Below, piece after piece: positions 1-7,601 of a stretch of 64,000 bases of DNA. How positions within the stretch are numbered: the first letter of the stretch is position 1; every line of letters starts with the position of its first letter. The stretch lies in NCBI RefSeq assembly GCF_918697925.1, contig NZ_CAKKMF010000010.1:20836-84835 (forward strand), given 5' to 3'. The notes beneath the pieces are model-generated. The model searched no databases, was not told the DNA's origin, and saw only the letters and a program-made list of their open reading frames with translations. Both the position numbers and the translations under genes were made by a program. Origin of the DNA: Arthrobacter sp. Bi26 (GTDB taxonomy: Bacteria > Actinomycetota > Actinomycetes > Actinomycetales > Micrococcaceae).

Positions 1-1176
1 GACGACTTCCTGTTCCTGGGAGACACGGAAGCCCATGAGCTTGTGGACCGGGAAGGCGATGATGAACGTCATCACGGCGGTGAAGACGATGGCCATCAGT
101 GCCGCGAGGCTCTGGGCGACCAGCTGCGTGGTGCCGCCGCCGTAGAACAGGCCCGCAGCGCCCTGGGTCGGGGTGGCGAGGAAGCCGATTGCCACAGTCC
201 CGATAACACCGGCGACGAGGTGGACGCCGACGACGTCGAGCGAGTCGTCGTAGCCGAACTTGAACTTCAGGCCGACGGCGAGCGCGGAGGCCACACCGGC
301 AGCGACGCCGAGGGCGATCGCACCCAACGGGGAGACGTTGGCGCAAGCCGGGGTGATGGCGACCAGGCCGGCCACCACGCCGGAGGCGGCACCGAGGGAG
401 GTCGGGTGGCCGTCGCGGAAGCGTTCCACCGCGAGCCAGCCGAGCATGGCGGCGGCCGGGGCGGCCAGGGTGTTGATCCAGATCAGGCCGGCCTGCTCCA
501 CAGTGGCAGCGGCACCGGCGTTGAAGCCGAACCAGCCGAACCACAGGATTGCAGCGCCGAGCATGACGAACGGAATGTTGTGCGGGCGGTGGTTCGGGTC
601 CTTGCCGAAGCCCTTGCGGTTACCGATGATCAGGACCAGGATCAGGCCCGCGACACCGGCGTTGATGTGGACCACGGTGCCGCCGGCGAAGTCGATGACC
701 GGCGCGAACGTCTGGCCGAACCAGCCACTGGCGGAGAAGAGTCCGCCGCCCCAGACCATGAAGGCCAGCGGCGCGTAGACGAGGGTGGCCCAGATGGGGG
801 TGAAGACCACCCAGGCGGAGAACTTGGCGCGGTCGGCGACCGCGCCGGAGATCAGGGCCACCGTGATGATGGCGAAGGTGGCCGCGTAGCCAACCTTGAG
901 CAGATCAGCCGGTTCGGTGAAGCCGTGCAGGCCAAAGTGGCTGAACGGGTTGGCGAAGATCTGGTAGAAGTTGTCTTCGTTGCTGGTGGCCATCGAGGCG
1001 CCCCACAGGACCCACATGATGCTCACGGTTCCAATGGCGACGAAGCTCATCATCATCATGTTCAAGGCCGACTTGGCGCGAGTCATGCCGCCGTAGAAGA
1101 ATGCCAGGCCCGGGGTCATGAACAGCACGAGTGCCGCGGCGACCAGGAGCCAAACGAGACCTGCGGTGAGTTCCAT
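1..1176 (-). CDS. amtB: Ammonium transporter AmtB, C-terminus cut by window edge
   Basis: Reverse-strand translation from the ATG at 1176 gives 392 residues with no stop before the window edge. It is an Amt/Mep/Rh channel of the inner membrane that conducts ammonium. The protein starts MELTAGLVWLLVAAALVLF and continues with alternating hydrophobic helices. Family landmarks are visible: FFYGGMTRAKSALNM after the first helix, WVLWG in the second, and the FGWFGFNAG signature. An AGAGAGGAC stretch lies upstream of the ATG as a ribosome site. Only the end of the last helix and the cytosolic tail are missing. In related genomes glnB and glnD usually follow, off the left edge. GlnR-like boxes about 110-180 bp upstream suggest nitrogen control. 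Identity is very secure. Confidence 0.95.
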   Translation of the reverse strand, partial: MELTAGLVWLLVAAALVLFMTPGLAFFYGGMTRAKSALNMMMMSFVAIGTVSIMWVLWGASMATSNEDNFYQIFANPFSHFGLHGFTEPADLLKVGYAATFAIITVALISGAVADRAKFSAWVVFTPIWATLVYAPLAFMVWGGGLFSASGWFGQTFAPVIDFAGGTVVHINAGVAGLILVLIIGNRKGFGKDPNHRPHNIPFVMLGAAILWFGWFGFNAGAAATVEQAGLIWINTLAAPAAAMLGWLAVERFRDGHPTSLGAASGVVAGLVAITPACANVSPLGAIALGVAAGVASALAVGLKFKFGYDDSLDVVGVHLVAGVIGTVAIGFLATPTQGAAGLFYGGGTTQLVAQSLAALMAIVFTAVMTFIIAFPVHKLMGFRVSQEQEVV

Positions 1177-1286
1177 GGTCTACGTCCTCTCTTGCAATAG
1201 GTGCGGAGTAGTCCGCCGGTCCCAACGCATTATTTGCGTTCTACATCGAGTTTCGCGGGGCCGTGTTTCGCTGGCGGAGGATTTAC

Positions 1287-1355
1287 ATTGCCGGGTTGTT
1301 ACAAGAACCTCCCGGACGTAAATGGTGCATCTCACACTTGTTACGGTTATGTTTC
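1287..1355 (-). promoter_or_regulatory. Candidate GlnR-type nitrogen-control boxes upstream of amtB
   Basis: Read on the minus strand, positions 1355-1340 give GAAAC, six bases, then GTAAC, and six bases further a weaker GAGAT (1333-1329). A second copy, GTAAC-N6-GCAAT, lies at 1302-1287. GlnR sites in actinobacteria are built from alternating GTnAC and GAAAC half-sites spaced by six bases, and amtB is a classic GlnR target. The match of the first pair is exact; the rest is degenerate. The distance to the amtB start (111-179 bp) is compatible with an upstream activator site. Function is inferred. Confidence 0.45.
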
Positions 1356-1426
1356 ATCGAATCAATTCCGCGCTTGAAGGACCCCGCCGCCAGCCGGCCC
1401 CGCATCTGCCCAAGGACGAACGCATC

Positions 1427-2677
1427 ATGAGCAAAACCTCCCGCCCCGGCGGCGAAGCCGCAGCCAAGGCGCCCGCGCCGGCCCCGGGGCGTTCCCGGCT
1501 GCCGCGGGACATCAAGGTGATGCTGGTGGCGGCCTTCCTGATCGCGATCGGCTTTGGCCTCGTCGCACCGGTGCTTCCCCAGTTCGCCACCACGTTCGAC
1601 GTCGGCGCGACGGCGGCAGCCGTGATCGTGAGCATCTTCGCGTTCATGCGGCTCGTTTTCGCCCCGGCGGGCGGCGCCCTGATCGTGAAGCTGGGCGAAC
1701 GGCCCGTCTACGTGGCCGGGCTGCTGATCGTGGCTGCGTCGACGGCCGCCTGCGCTTTCGCCCAGGACTACTGGCAATTGCTGGTCTTCCGGGGCCTGGG
1801 CGGGGCCGGTTCGGTGATGTTCACTGTGGCGTCCATGGCACTCGTGGTCCGGCTCGCGCCGCCGGAAAGCCGCGGCCGGGTCTCGGGGGCCTATGCCTCC
1901 GCCTTCCTGATCGGAAACGTCTGCGGCCCGATCGTCGGCGGGCTGCTCGCCAATTTCGGCCTGCGGGTGCCGTTCCTGGCCTACGCGGCGGCCCTGGTGC
2001 TGGCGGCCCTCGTGGTGCAGACCCAGCTCAGCCATGTCCCGGCCGCCGCCCGGCAGCCCGGCGCCACGGCTCCGGCGATGGAACTCCGCGACGCGCTGCG
2101 GGACAGCGCCTACCGGGCCGGCCTGTTTTCGAGCTTTGCCAACGGCTGGGCCACCTTCGGGGTGCGGATGGCCACAGTGCCGCTCTTCGCCGTCGTGGCG
2201 CTCGGCGCGGGTCCGGAATCGGCCGGTTGGGCCCTGGCGGTTTTCGCGGGCGGAAACGCGGTGGCGCTGACGTTCTCCGGCCGGCTCGCGGACAGCCTTG
2301 GCCGCAAGCCGCTCCTACTCGCCGGGCTGCTGGTCACTGGCACTGCCACGGCGGCCATCGGATTCACGCACCAGCTGCCCTGGTTCCTGCTCGCCTCCGC
2401 TTGCGCCGGGATCGGTTCCGGCCTGCTGGGACCGGCCCAGCAGGCCGCGATCGCCGATGTGATCGGCAACGAGCGCTCCGGTGGCCGCGTCCTGGCCGTC
2501 TTCCAGATGGCCTCAGACAGCGGCGCGATCGTCGGGCCGGTGGTGGCAGGGCTGCTGGCGGACCGCCTGGGCTACGGCTGGGCCTTCGGGGTCACCGGCG
2601 GCATGCTGTTGGCCGCCGCCGCAGTGTGGTTGCCGGCCCGCGAAACGTTCGCCCGGCCGGCAGCAAAGAGCGCCTGA
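1427..2677 (+). CDS. MFS transporter, drug-efflux type
   Basis: This gene encodes a 416-residue major facilitator protein of the cytoplasmic membrane, probably a proton-driven exporter. About twelve hydrophobic segments are visible. The loop after helix 2 carries GGALIVKLGERPVYVAG, the equivalent loop of the second half carries GRLADSLGRKPLLLAG, and SGAYASAFLIGNVCGPIVGG resembles the helix-5 motif of antiporters. I chose the ATG at 1427, which has AAGGA ten bases upstream, over an in-frame ATG at 1322 whose extra 35 residues look non-membrane. The gene stands alone, divergent from amtB, in an accessory patch. The substrate cannot be told. Confidence 0.85.
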   Translation: MSKTSRPGGEAAAKAPAPAPGRSRLPRDIKVMLVAAFLIAIGFGLVAPVLPQFATTFDVGATAAAVIVSIFAFMRLVFAPAGGALIVKLGERPVYVAGLLIVAASTAACAFAQDYWQLLVFRGLGGAGSVMFTVASMALVVRLAPPESRGRVSGAYASAFLIGNVCGPIVGGLLANFGLRVPFLAYAAALVLAALVVQTQLSHVPAAARQPGATAPAMELRDALRDSAYRAGLFSSFANGWATFGVRMATVPLFAVVALGAGPESAGWALAVFAGGNAVALTFSGRLADSLGRKPLLLAGLLVTGTATAAIGFTHQLPWFLLASACAGIGSGLLGPAQQAAIADVIGNERSGGRVLAVFQMASDSGAIVGPVVAGLLADRLGYGWAFGVTGGMLLAAAAVWLPARETFARPAAKSA

Positions 2678-2861
2678 CCTGCGGCGTTGCCGCCGCCGGT
2701 CCGCCGCGCGTGCAGTCCTGTCAATGACCTTGTCCAGGACCCTCCCCGGACTTGGCCCGGGACCGTGACCGGGACCCCGTTCAGGACCTACCGGTCAGCG
2801 CAGGCCGTCACCCTTGGCTAAGCTGGGGGCACGTGCCACAATCTTCCGGAGGTAATCCCCC

Positions 2862-4553
2862 ATGGCCAGATTCGACTCTTCCCTAGGAAAAGCCGATAGC
2901 CCCGACCCCGCCGATCCAACGAACACGGGGAAAAGAAAGCGCGCACGGATGGTTGCCGGCGCCGGAATCGTCGCCGTCGTCGCAGCAACGGCCGTCCTGA
3001 TTCCCCTCGCGCTCGGCTCCCCGACGCCGGCCCCGCCGGCCGCTTCCAAGACCGCCCAGTCGGCGGCACCGGCGCCCACCGCGGCTGAGGTGGGCCCCCC
3101 TGTCACCTATTACGCGCAGCCGGGCCCGCCGGCCGGGTCACCGCTGGAGAAGGTTGAGCCCCTCAACGTCGACGTCTCCAACGACCTCGTGGGCACCTCC
3201 CTGAACAAGGGCCTGACCGGAATCTCCCTCGAGGCCACGGATCTGGCCGATCCGGACCTCAGCAGCGACAACGCGTCGATGGTCAAGCTCCTGAAGGAGA
3301 TCGACCAGCCCGTCCTGCGCTTCGGCGGCAACGCCGTGGACCGCCGCTTCTTCTGGACCTCCACCGGCGAGGGTGTCCCCTCCGACTACAAGGGAGACAA
3401 GACCCACCCGGTCAAGGCCGTGGGCCCGGCAGACCTTGCCCGGCTCAAGACCCTGCTTGAGGCCGGCGACGCCAAGGTCAGCCTCACGGTGGACCTGGGC
3501 CACTACAACCCGGCCCGGGCAGCGGACATGGTCAAAAACGCCTCGGAGATCTTCGGCGACCGGCTGCTCAGCATCACGGTGGGCAACGAGCCCAACGGCT
3601 TCGTCTTCAACGACGTCAAGACCGGCAGTGGCTACAGCCTGGAGCAGTACGTCCGGGAACTGAAGGACTACGCCAACGCGATCTATGCCGTGGCCCCCAA
3701 CGTGCCCATCTCCGGCCCGGGCGCCTACGACCAGAAGTGGTGGCAGCCCTTCGTCGATGCGGACATCCCGCAGAAGAAGATCCTGACGTTCCACAACTAC
3801 CCGCTCTACAGCTGTGACGGCAGTGATCCCAAGGGCTCGCCCACCATTGCCAACCTGATGAGCCAACTGATGCACGACCGTGCCGCCGACTACCAGCAGT
3901 CTGCCCTCAAGGTCGGCCAGGCAGCGGGCCTGGAGACCTGGCTCCCGGAGACCGGGATCGCGGCCTGCCCGGGCTCGAACGAGACCTCGCGCACGCATGC
4001 CTCGGCGCTGTGGGCGGCTGATTATGCCCTCAACGCCGCCCAGCTGGGCATTACCCGGATCGGTTTCCACAGCTCGCTGCTCACATGCAAGGGCGGCCCG
4101 CCCCTGTCCGCCATCTGCAGTGCCGGCGCCTACCCGTCCGGCAACGGCCAGATGTCCGGCCGTGCCAACTTCTTCGGCATCTCCATGGTGGCCGAGCTCG
4201 AGGCCGGCAAGTTCATGAAACTGAACAGCGCAGGAGGCGGGCTGGCCTTCAGCTACGCGCTGCAGAACGCGGACGGCAGCACGAGTGTCGTGATCGTGAA
4301 TGAAAACGACCCCGAAAAGGCCGCGCAGACTCTCGTCACCCTGAACCTGCCGGGCAGGCCGGTAACCGGGACCATGACGCAGCTCAGCGGCCCCAGCTAC
4401 TCAGCCGAGGACCAGACCGTCATCGACGGCGCCAAGACCGAGCCCAAGCCCCTCGCCCAGCGCGCCACGGTTCCCGGCTTCGCGTACAAGTCCCCGGCGC
4501 AGCAGTTCAAGCTGACCGCCGGAACAGTGACGGTCCTGAACTTCAAGTACTAG
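2862..4553 (+). CDS. Secreted or membrane-anchored GH79-like glycoside hydrolase
   Basis: The 563-residue protein has a charged N-terminus and then a hydrophobic stretch (about residues 30-52, RMVAGAGIVAVVAATAVLIP), a signal peptide or signal anchor, so it acts outside the membrane. A Pro/Ala linker precedes a TIM-barrel-like domain with RFGGNAVDRRFFW near residue 145 and VGNEPNGF (Glu243, likely acid/base). LPETG places Glu363 as the likely nucleophile. The C-terminal 150 residues look like the beta-sandwich of GH79 enzymes. GH79 contains beta-glucuronidases and heparanases, so a uronic-acid substrate is plausible but not proven. GGAGGT lies eight bases before the ATG. The gene is monocistronic. 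Confidence 0.7.
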   Translation: MARFDSSLGKADSPDPADPTNTGKRKRARMVAGAGIVAVVAATAVLIPLALGSPTPAPPAASKTAQSAAPAPTAAEVGPPVTYYAQPGPPAGSPLEKVEPLNVDVSNDLVGTSLNKGLTGISLEATDLADPDLSSDNASMVKLLKEIDQPVLRFGGNAVDRRFFWTSTGEGVPSDYKGDKTHPVKAVGPADLARLKTLLEAGDAKVSLTVDLGHYNPARAADMVKNASEIFGDRLLSITVGNEPNGFVFNDVKTGSGYSLEQYVRELKDYANAIYAVAPNVPISGPGAYDQKWWQPFVDADIPQKKILTFHNYPLYSCDGSDPKGSPTIANLMSQLMHDRAADYQQSALKVGQAAGLETWLPETGIAACPGSNETSRTHASALWAADYALNAAQLGITRIGFHSSLLTCKGGPPLSAICSAGAYPSGNGQMSGRANFFGISMVAELEAGKFMKLNSAGGGLAFSYALQNADGSTSVVIVNENDPEKAAQTLVTLNLPGRPVTGTMTQLSGPSYSAEDQTVIDGAKTEPKPLAQRATVPGFAYKSPAQQFKLTAGTVTVLNFKY

Positions 4554-4620
4554 CCGCTTGACGTACTAGCCCGTCCCAGCGGCAAAAGAGAGTGCCCCGG
4601 TCCTGTCCGTCGGTTCCAGC

Positions 4621-4661
4621 GGTCATTGCAACACCCAGAATTCTTGGGAGTTGCAATGACC
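4621..4661. repeat. 41-bp near-perfect inverted repeat downstream of the GH79-like gene
   Basis: A 12-base arm at 4621-4632 (GGTCATTGCAAC) is perfectly complemented at 4650-4661. The centre is CCCAGAATTCTTGGG, itself partly palindromic, so almost the whole element can fold. It lies 67 bp after the glycosidase stop. No run of T follows on either strand, so it may be a factor-independent terminator of poor quality, or a protein-binding palindrome. Nothing else is seen between 4554 and 4697. Confidence 0.5.
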
Positions 4662-4697
4662 GTGTCGTGTTTAACGAAGATTTCTCAAGCCACTGCC

Positions 4698-4921
4698 TCA
4701 GTCGACGACTTCGCGCCGGGAGAGGCGCACCTCCTCAATGTCCAGGTCGGCCTGCACTTGGCGGAGCACGGTGTCGTCGATCCGGCGTTCGTCGCGGAGC
4801 CGGACGACGGATGCTCGTTTGCGGGCGAGCAGCCTCAGGCGCAGGGCGGCAGAAAGACCAGCAGCACAACCTCCGGGGGCAGGTGGACTTCCCGGAGCGA
4901 GGGGAGGAATCCGGCTTCTGC
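4698..4921 (-). pseudogene. Na+/H+ antiporter (CPA1/NhaP type) remnant with large internal deletion
   Basis: Two pieces of one protein are fused out of frame. The upstream piece reads AGFLPSLREVHLPPEVVLLV and continues with FLPP, matching the start of actinobacterial CPA1 antiporters after the first helix. It meets a stop at 4835. In the next frame the sequence continues to a stop at 4698 as LRLRLLARKRASVVRLRDER, then RIDDTVLRQVQADLDIEEVR, the cytosolic C-terminal tail of the same family. The roughly 400 residues of membrane domain between them are gone. No function can remain. The evidence is pattern recognition of both ends; a protein search would settle it. Confidence 0.65.
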
Positions 4922-4924
4922 CGC

Positions 4925-5083
4925 TGTGGCGTCGCCGTAGGCGGAGCCCTGGGTGAAGATGACCGCATCGATGCCGGCGACCGCGTCCGCGAGAGTCGCC
5001 GCCCGGGTCAGCTCGCCCACAACCTTCAGTGCGGCGGCGTCGAACCGGCCTGCGCGGGATGCGCCGCGCACGAGAGCCCGCCG
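4925..5083 (-). pseudogene. NAD(P)-binding SDR/NmrA-type oxidoreductase remnant
   Basis: In the same reading frame as the antiporter N-terminal piece lies RRALVRGASRAGRF followed by VVGELTRAATLADAVAGIDA and VIFTQGS. This is the familiar middle of NmrA-like Rossmann proteins (pattern: ALVRD..RA, V.GDLT.P.TLA.AV.GVDAVI.T). The glycine-rich N-terminus and everything after the third strand are missing, and the piece runs straight into antiporter sequence, so it is a deletion scar. An open frame of 141 codons spans both pieces but should not be called a gene. Confidence 0.55.
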
Positions 5084-5346
5084 AGTGTTGCCGCGGGGGG
5101 ACCTGCCAGTACGTGGATCAACGGGCACTTCCTCACCCGGGTGATGCGCGATTAGCTGGATAGAGAGGCGCATGAGAGTGGGCGGGCCAGAACGGCCCTG
5201 TACCTCCCGTCGGCTTTCCGACGCTGGTCCCGGACCACACCGGCCCGCCGGCGCCGTCACCCGGGTTCACACGAACCGCTCCCGTTCCCCCACACGAAAA
5301 TCTGGTGTCTCGACAAGCCGCACACCAGCAGAAGGAAACACAGAAT

Positions 5347-6177
5347 ATGAACAAGGAAACTGCAGTCCTCATCGGCACCGGCAGCATTGGTCTCGCGATC
5401 GTCCGACGCGCCGGCGTCGGCCGCACCATCCTGCTGGCCGATTACAACGAGACGACCATGACTACTGTCGCCGAGCAGCTCCGAAACGAAGGCTACGACG
5501 TGGCTACCCAGGTCACCGACGTCTCCGACCGCGCCGCGGTGGCCGCTCTGGCCGACGCGGCCGCGGCGATGGGACCGGTCACCCGCGTGGTGCACGCAGC
5601 CGGCGTCTCACCCGTTCAGGCGACGACTCAGAGGGTCCTGGAAGTCGACCTGCTCGGCACCGCGCTCGTCCTCGAAGAATTCGGCCGCGTCATCGCGTCC
5701 GGGGGCTCCGGCGTCGTCATCTCCAGCATGGCCGGTCACATGGGCGACGGATTTCCGCACGAGGTCGAGCGTGCGTGGGCCTTCACCCCGGCGTCGGACC
5801 TGCTGGCCCTGGCGTCCTTGGCGCCCGCGGCAGCGGGGACCTCCCGGGATGCGTACATCCTGGCCAAGCGTGCCAATACGGTGCGCGTGCAGGCCGCGGC
5901 TGTCACCTGGGGAGAGCGCGGAGCACGCGTTAATTCAATAAGTCCCGGCATTATCTCCACGCCGCTGGCCCAGGAAGAAATGGCCGGTCCTGACGGCGAC
6001 GGCTACCGCCACATGATCGCGACGTCGGCTGCCGGGCGCATCGGCACCCCCACCGACGTCGCCGAAGCGGGAGCCCTCCTGCTGGGGCCAGAGGGCGGCT
6101 TCATTACCGGAGCCGACCTCCTGATCGATGGCGGCGTCATCGCCGCCATGCGCGCGGAAGAGGCGCGGCAGAGTTAA
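5347..6177 (+). CDS. Short-chain dehydrogenase/reductase (SDR)
   Basis: This is a 276-residue classical SDR that reduces or oxidises a small molecule with NAD(P)H in the cytosol. The cofactor loop is shortened to GTGSIG (residues 10-15), NNAG is replaced by HAAG (83-86), catalytic Ser is Ser126 or Ser127 in ISSMAG, and the YxxxK pair is Tyr170/Lys174. VNSISPGIISTPLA (195-208) is the typical segment after strand 6. A long insertion, about residues 130-165, sits between Ser and Tyr. ATG 5347 has AAGGA ten bases upstream and is preferred over a further start at 5305. It converges on ftsY. The substrate is unknown. Confidence 0.8.
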   Translation: MNKETAVLIGTGSIGLAIVRRAGVGRTILLADYNETTMTTVAEQLRNEGYDVATQVTDVSDRAAVAALADAAAAMGPVTRVVHAAGVSPVQATTQRVLEVDLLGTALVLEEFGRVIASGGSGVVISSMAGHMGDGFPHEVERAWAFTPASDLLALASLAPAAAGTSRDAYILAKRANTVRVQAAAVTWGERGARVNSISPGIISTPLAQEEMAGPDGDGYRHMIATSAAGRIGTPTDVAEAGALLLGPEGGFITGADLLIDGGVIAAMRAEEARQS

Positions 6178-6260
6178 GCGGCAGAGTTAACAGGACGCAG
6201 CGGCCCGGAGGATCCGTAGACGAGCACGTCGCCCCGGAACTCAATGCCCGCCCACGCAAA

Positions 6261-6290
6261 ACGCCCGGCTGGGATTCCCCAGCCGGGCGT
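6261..6290 (-). terminator. Rho-independent terminator of ftsY
   Basis: A perfect 13-bp stem (ACGCCCGGCTGGG at 6261-6273 with its complement at 6278-6290) closes a four-base loop. Read on the minus strand it is followed at once by TTTT, 14 bases after the ftsY stop. It may also stop readthrough from the converging SDR gene, although no T run follows on the plus strand. Confidence 0.85.
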
Positions 6291-6303
6291 TGGCGTGATC
6301 GTG

Positions 6304-7515
6304 TCAGTTCAGCAGTGCGTCCACGAATCCTTCGGCGTCGAACGGTGCGAGGTCGTCCGCGCCTTCGCCCAGGCCGATCAGCTTGACCGGGACGCCGAGG
6401 GACTTCTGGATGGCGACGACGATCCCGCCCTTGGCGGTGCCGTCCAGCTTGGTCAGGACGATCCCGGTGATGTTCACGACCTCGGAGAACACCCGGGCCT
6501 GGTTGAGTCCGTTCTGGCCGGTGGTGGCGTCCAGGACCAGCAGCACCTCGTCCACCTCGGCAAGCTTCTCGATGACCCGCTTGACCTTGCTGAGCTCGTC
6601 CATGAGGCCCACCTTGTTCTGCAGGCGCCCCGCGGTGTCGATCATGACGACGTCGACTTCCTGGTCGATGCCGGCCTGGACCGCTTCGTAGGCCACCGAG
6701 GCCGGGTCCGCGCCGTGGACGTCGGACTTGACGGTGGGGACCCCGACGCGCTGGCCCCACGTGGCGAGCTGTTCGGAGGCCGCGGCGCGGAAGGTGTCGG
6801 CGGCGCCCAGCAGCACGTCCTTGTCCTCGGCCACGAGCACGCGGGCGAGCTTGCCCACGGTGGTGGTCTTGCCGACGCCGTTCACGCCGACCACCAGCAC
6901 GACGGCGGGCTTGTCGGCGTGGCGCTGGACGTTCAGGCTGCGGTCCATGGTGGGGTCCACGAGCTTGATGAGTTCCTCGCGGAGCAGGGCCTTGACGTGC
7001 TCGGGGTCCCGGGTGCCGATCACCTTGACGCGTTCGCGGAGCGCGTCCACGAGCTGCATGGTCGGTTCGGTGCCGAGGTCGGCCAGCAGGAGGGTTTCCT
7101 CGACTTCATCCCAGACGTTTTCGTCGATCTTGTCGGCCGAGAGCAGGGCCAGCAGGCCTTTGCCCAGGACGTTGTTGGACTTGACCAGCCGCTCGCGCAG
7201 CCGGGCGAGGCGTCCGGCCACCGGCAGCGGGGTTTCCACCGGCACAGTTTCCAGGCCGGCGGCGTTGTCCGGCACCTCGACCGCTGGTTGTTCGAGCTCG
7301 ACGGCGTCCGGCGAGGTTCTTGCCGGTGCCGGCGCCGACGCGGGACGGTCCTCCACAAGGGTTCCGGCTCCCGGGGCCTGCACGGGGTCGTTTGCGTCAC
7401 GCGTGCCTGAATAGGTCTCGGCGTTCTTCCGGGTCTTCATGAGCACCGGGATCAGCACACCAATGACCACCAGGACAGCGAGAATGGGCAGAATAATGGG
7501 GAGGATGTCGTTCAC
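6304..7515 (-). CDS. ftsY: Signal recognition particle receptor FtsY
   Basis: The 403-residue SRP receptor GTPase brings ribosome-nascent chains to SecYEG by docking with Ffh. It starts with a true membrane helix (residues 4-25, ILPIILPILAVLVVIGVLIP) as in actinobacterial FtsY, followed by a Pro/Ala/Glu-rich spacer. The NG domain follows: helical N domain from about 100, P-loop GVNGVGKT (210-217), DTAGR G3 motif and TKLDGTAKGG near the end. The start is GTG with AGGGGA before it. It lies 86 bp downstream of smc on the same strand, the usual actinobacterial order, and ends at a strong terminator. Confidence 0.97.
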   Translation of the reverse strand: MNDILPIILPILAVLVVIGVLIPVLMKTRKNAETYSGTRDANDPVQAPGAGTLVEDRPASAPAPARTSPDAVELEQPAVEVPDNAAGLETVPVETPLPVAGRLARLRERLVKSNNVLGKGLLALLSADKIDENVWDEVEETLLLADLGTEPTMQLVDALRERVKVIGTRDPEHVKALLREELIKLVDPTMDRSLNVQRHADKPAVVLVVGVNGVGKTTTVGKLARVLVAEDKDVLLGAADTFRAAASEQLATWGQRVGVPTVKSDVHGADPASVAYEAVQAGIDQEVDVVMIDTAGRLQNKVGLMDELSKVKRVIEKLAEVDEVLLVLDATTGQNGLNQARVFSEVVNITGIVLTKLDGTAKGGIVVAIQKSLGVPVKLIGLGEGADDLAPFDAEGFVDALLN

Positions 7516-7601
7516 TCCCCTAGCTTCTCACAAACCCCAAATGGGCCGTGGCCAGCGTTTTCGTTACACCCGGGCCGCCGCCCCGCCCAGATCTCCGCTG
7601 T

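Noticed and set aside
4835..5260. 141-codon minus-strand frame as an intact gene
   Set aside because: It joins pieces of two unrelated families and neither part is complete, so I treat it as two pseudogene remnants.
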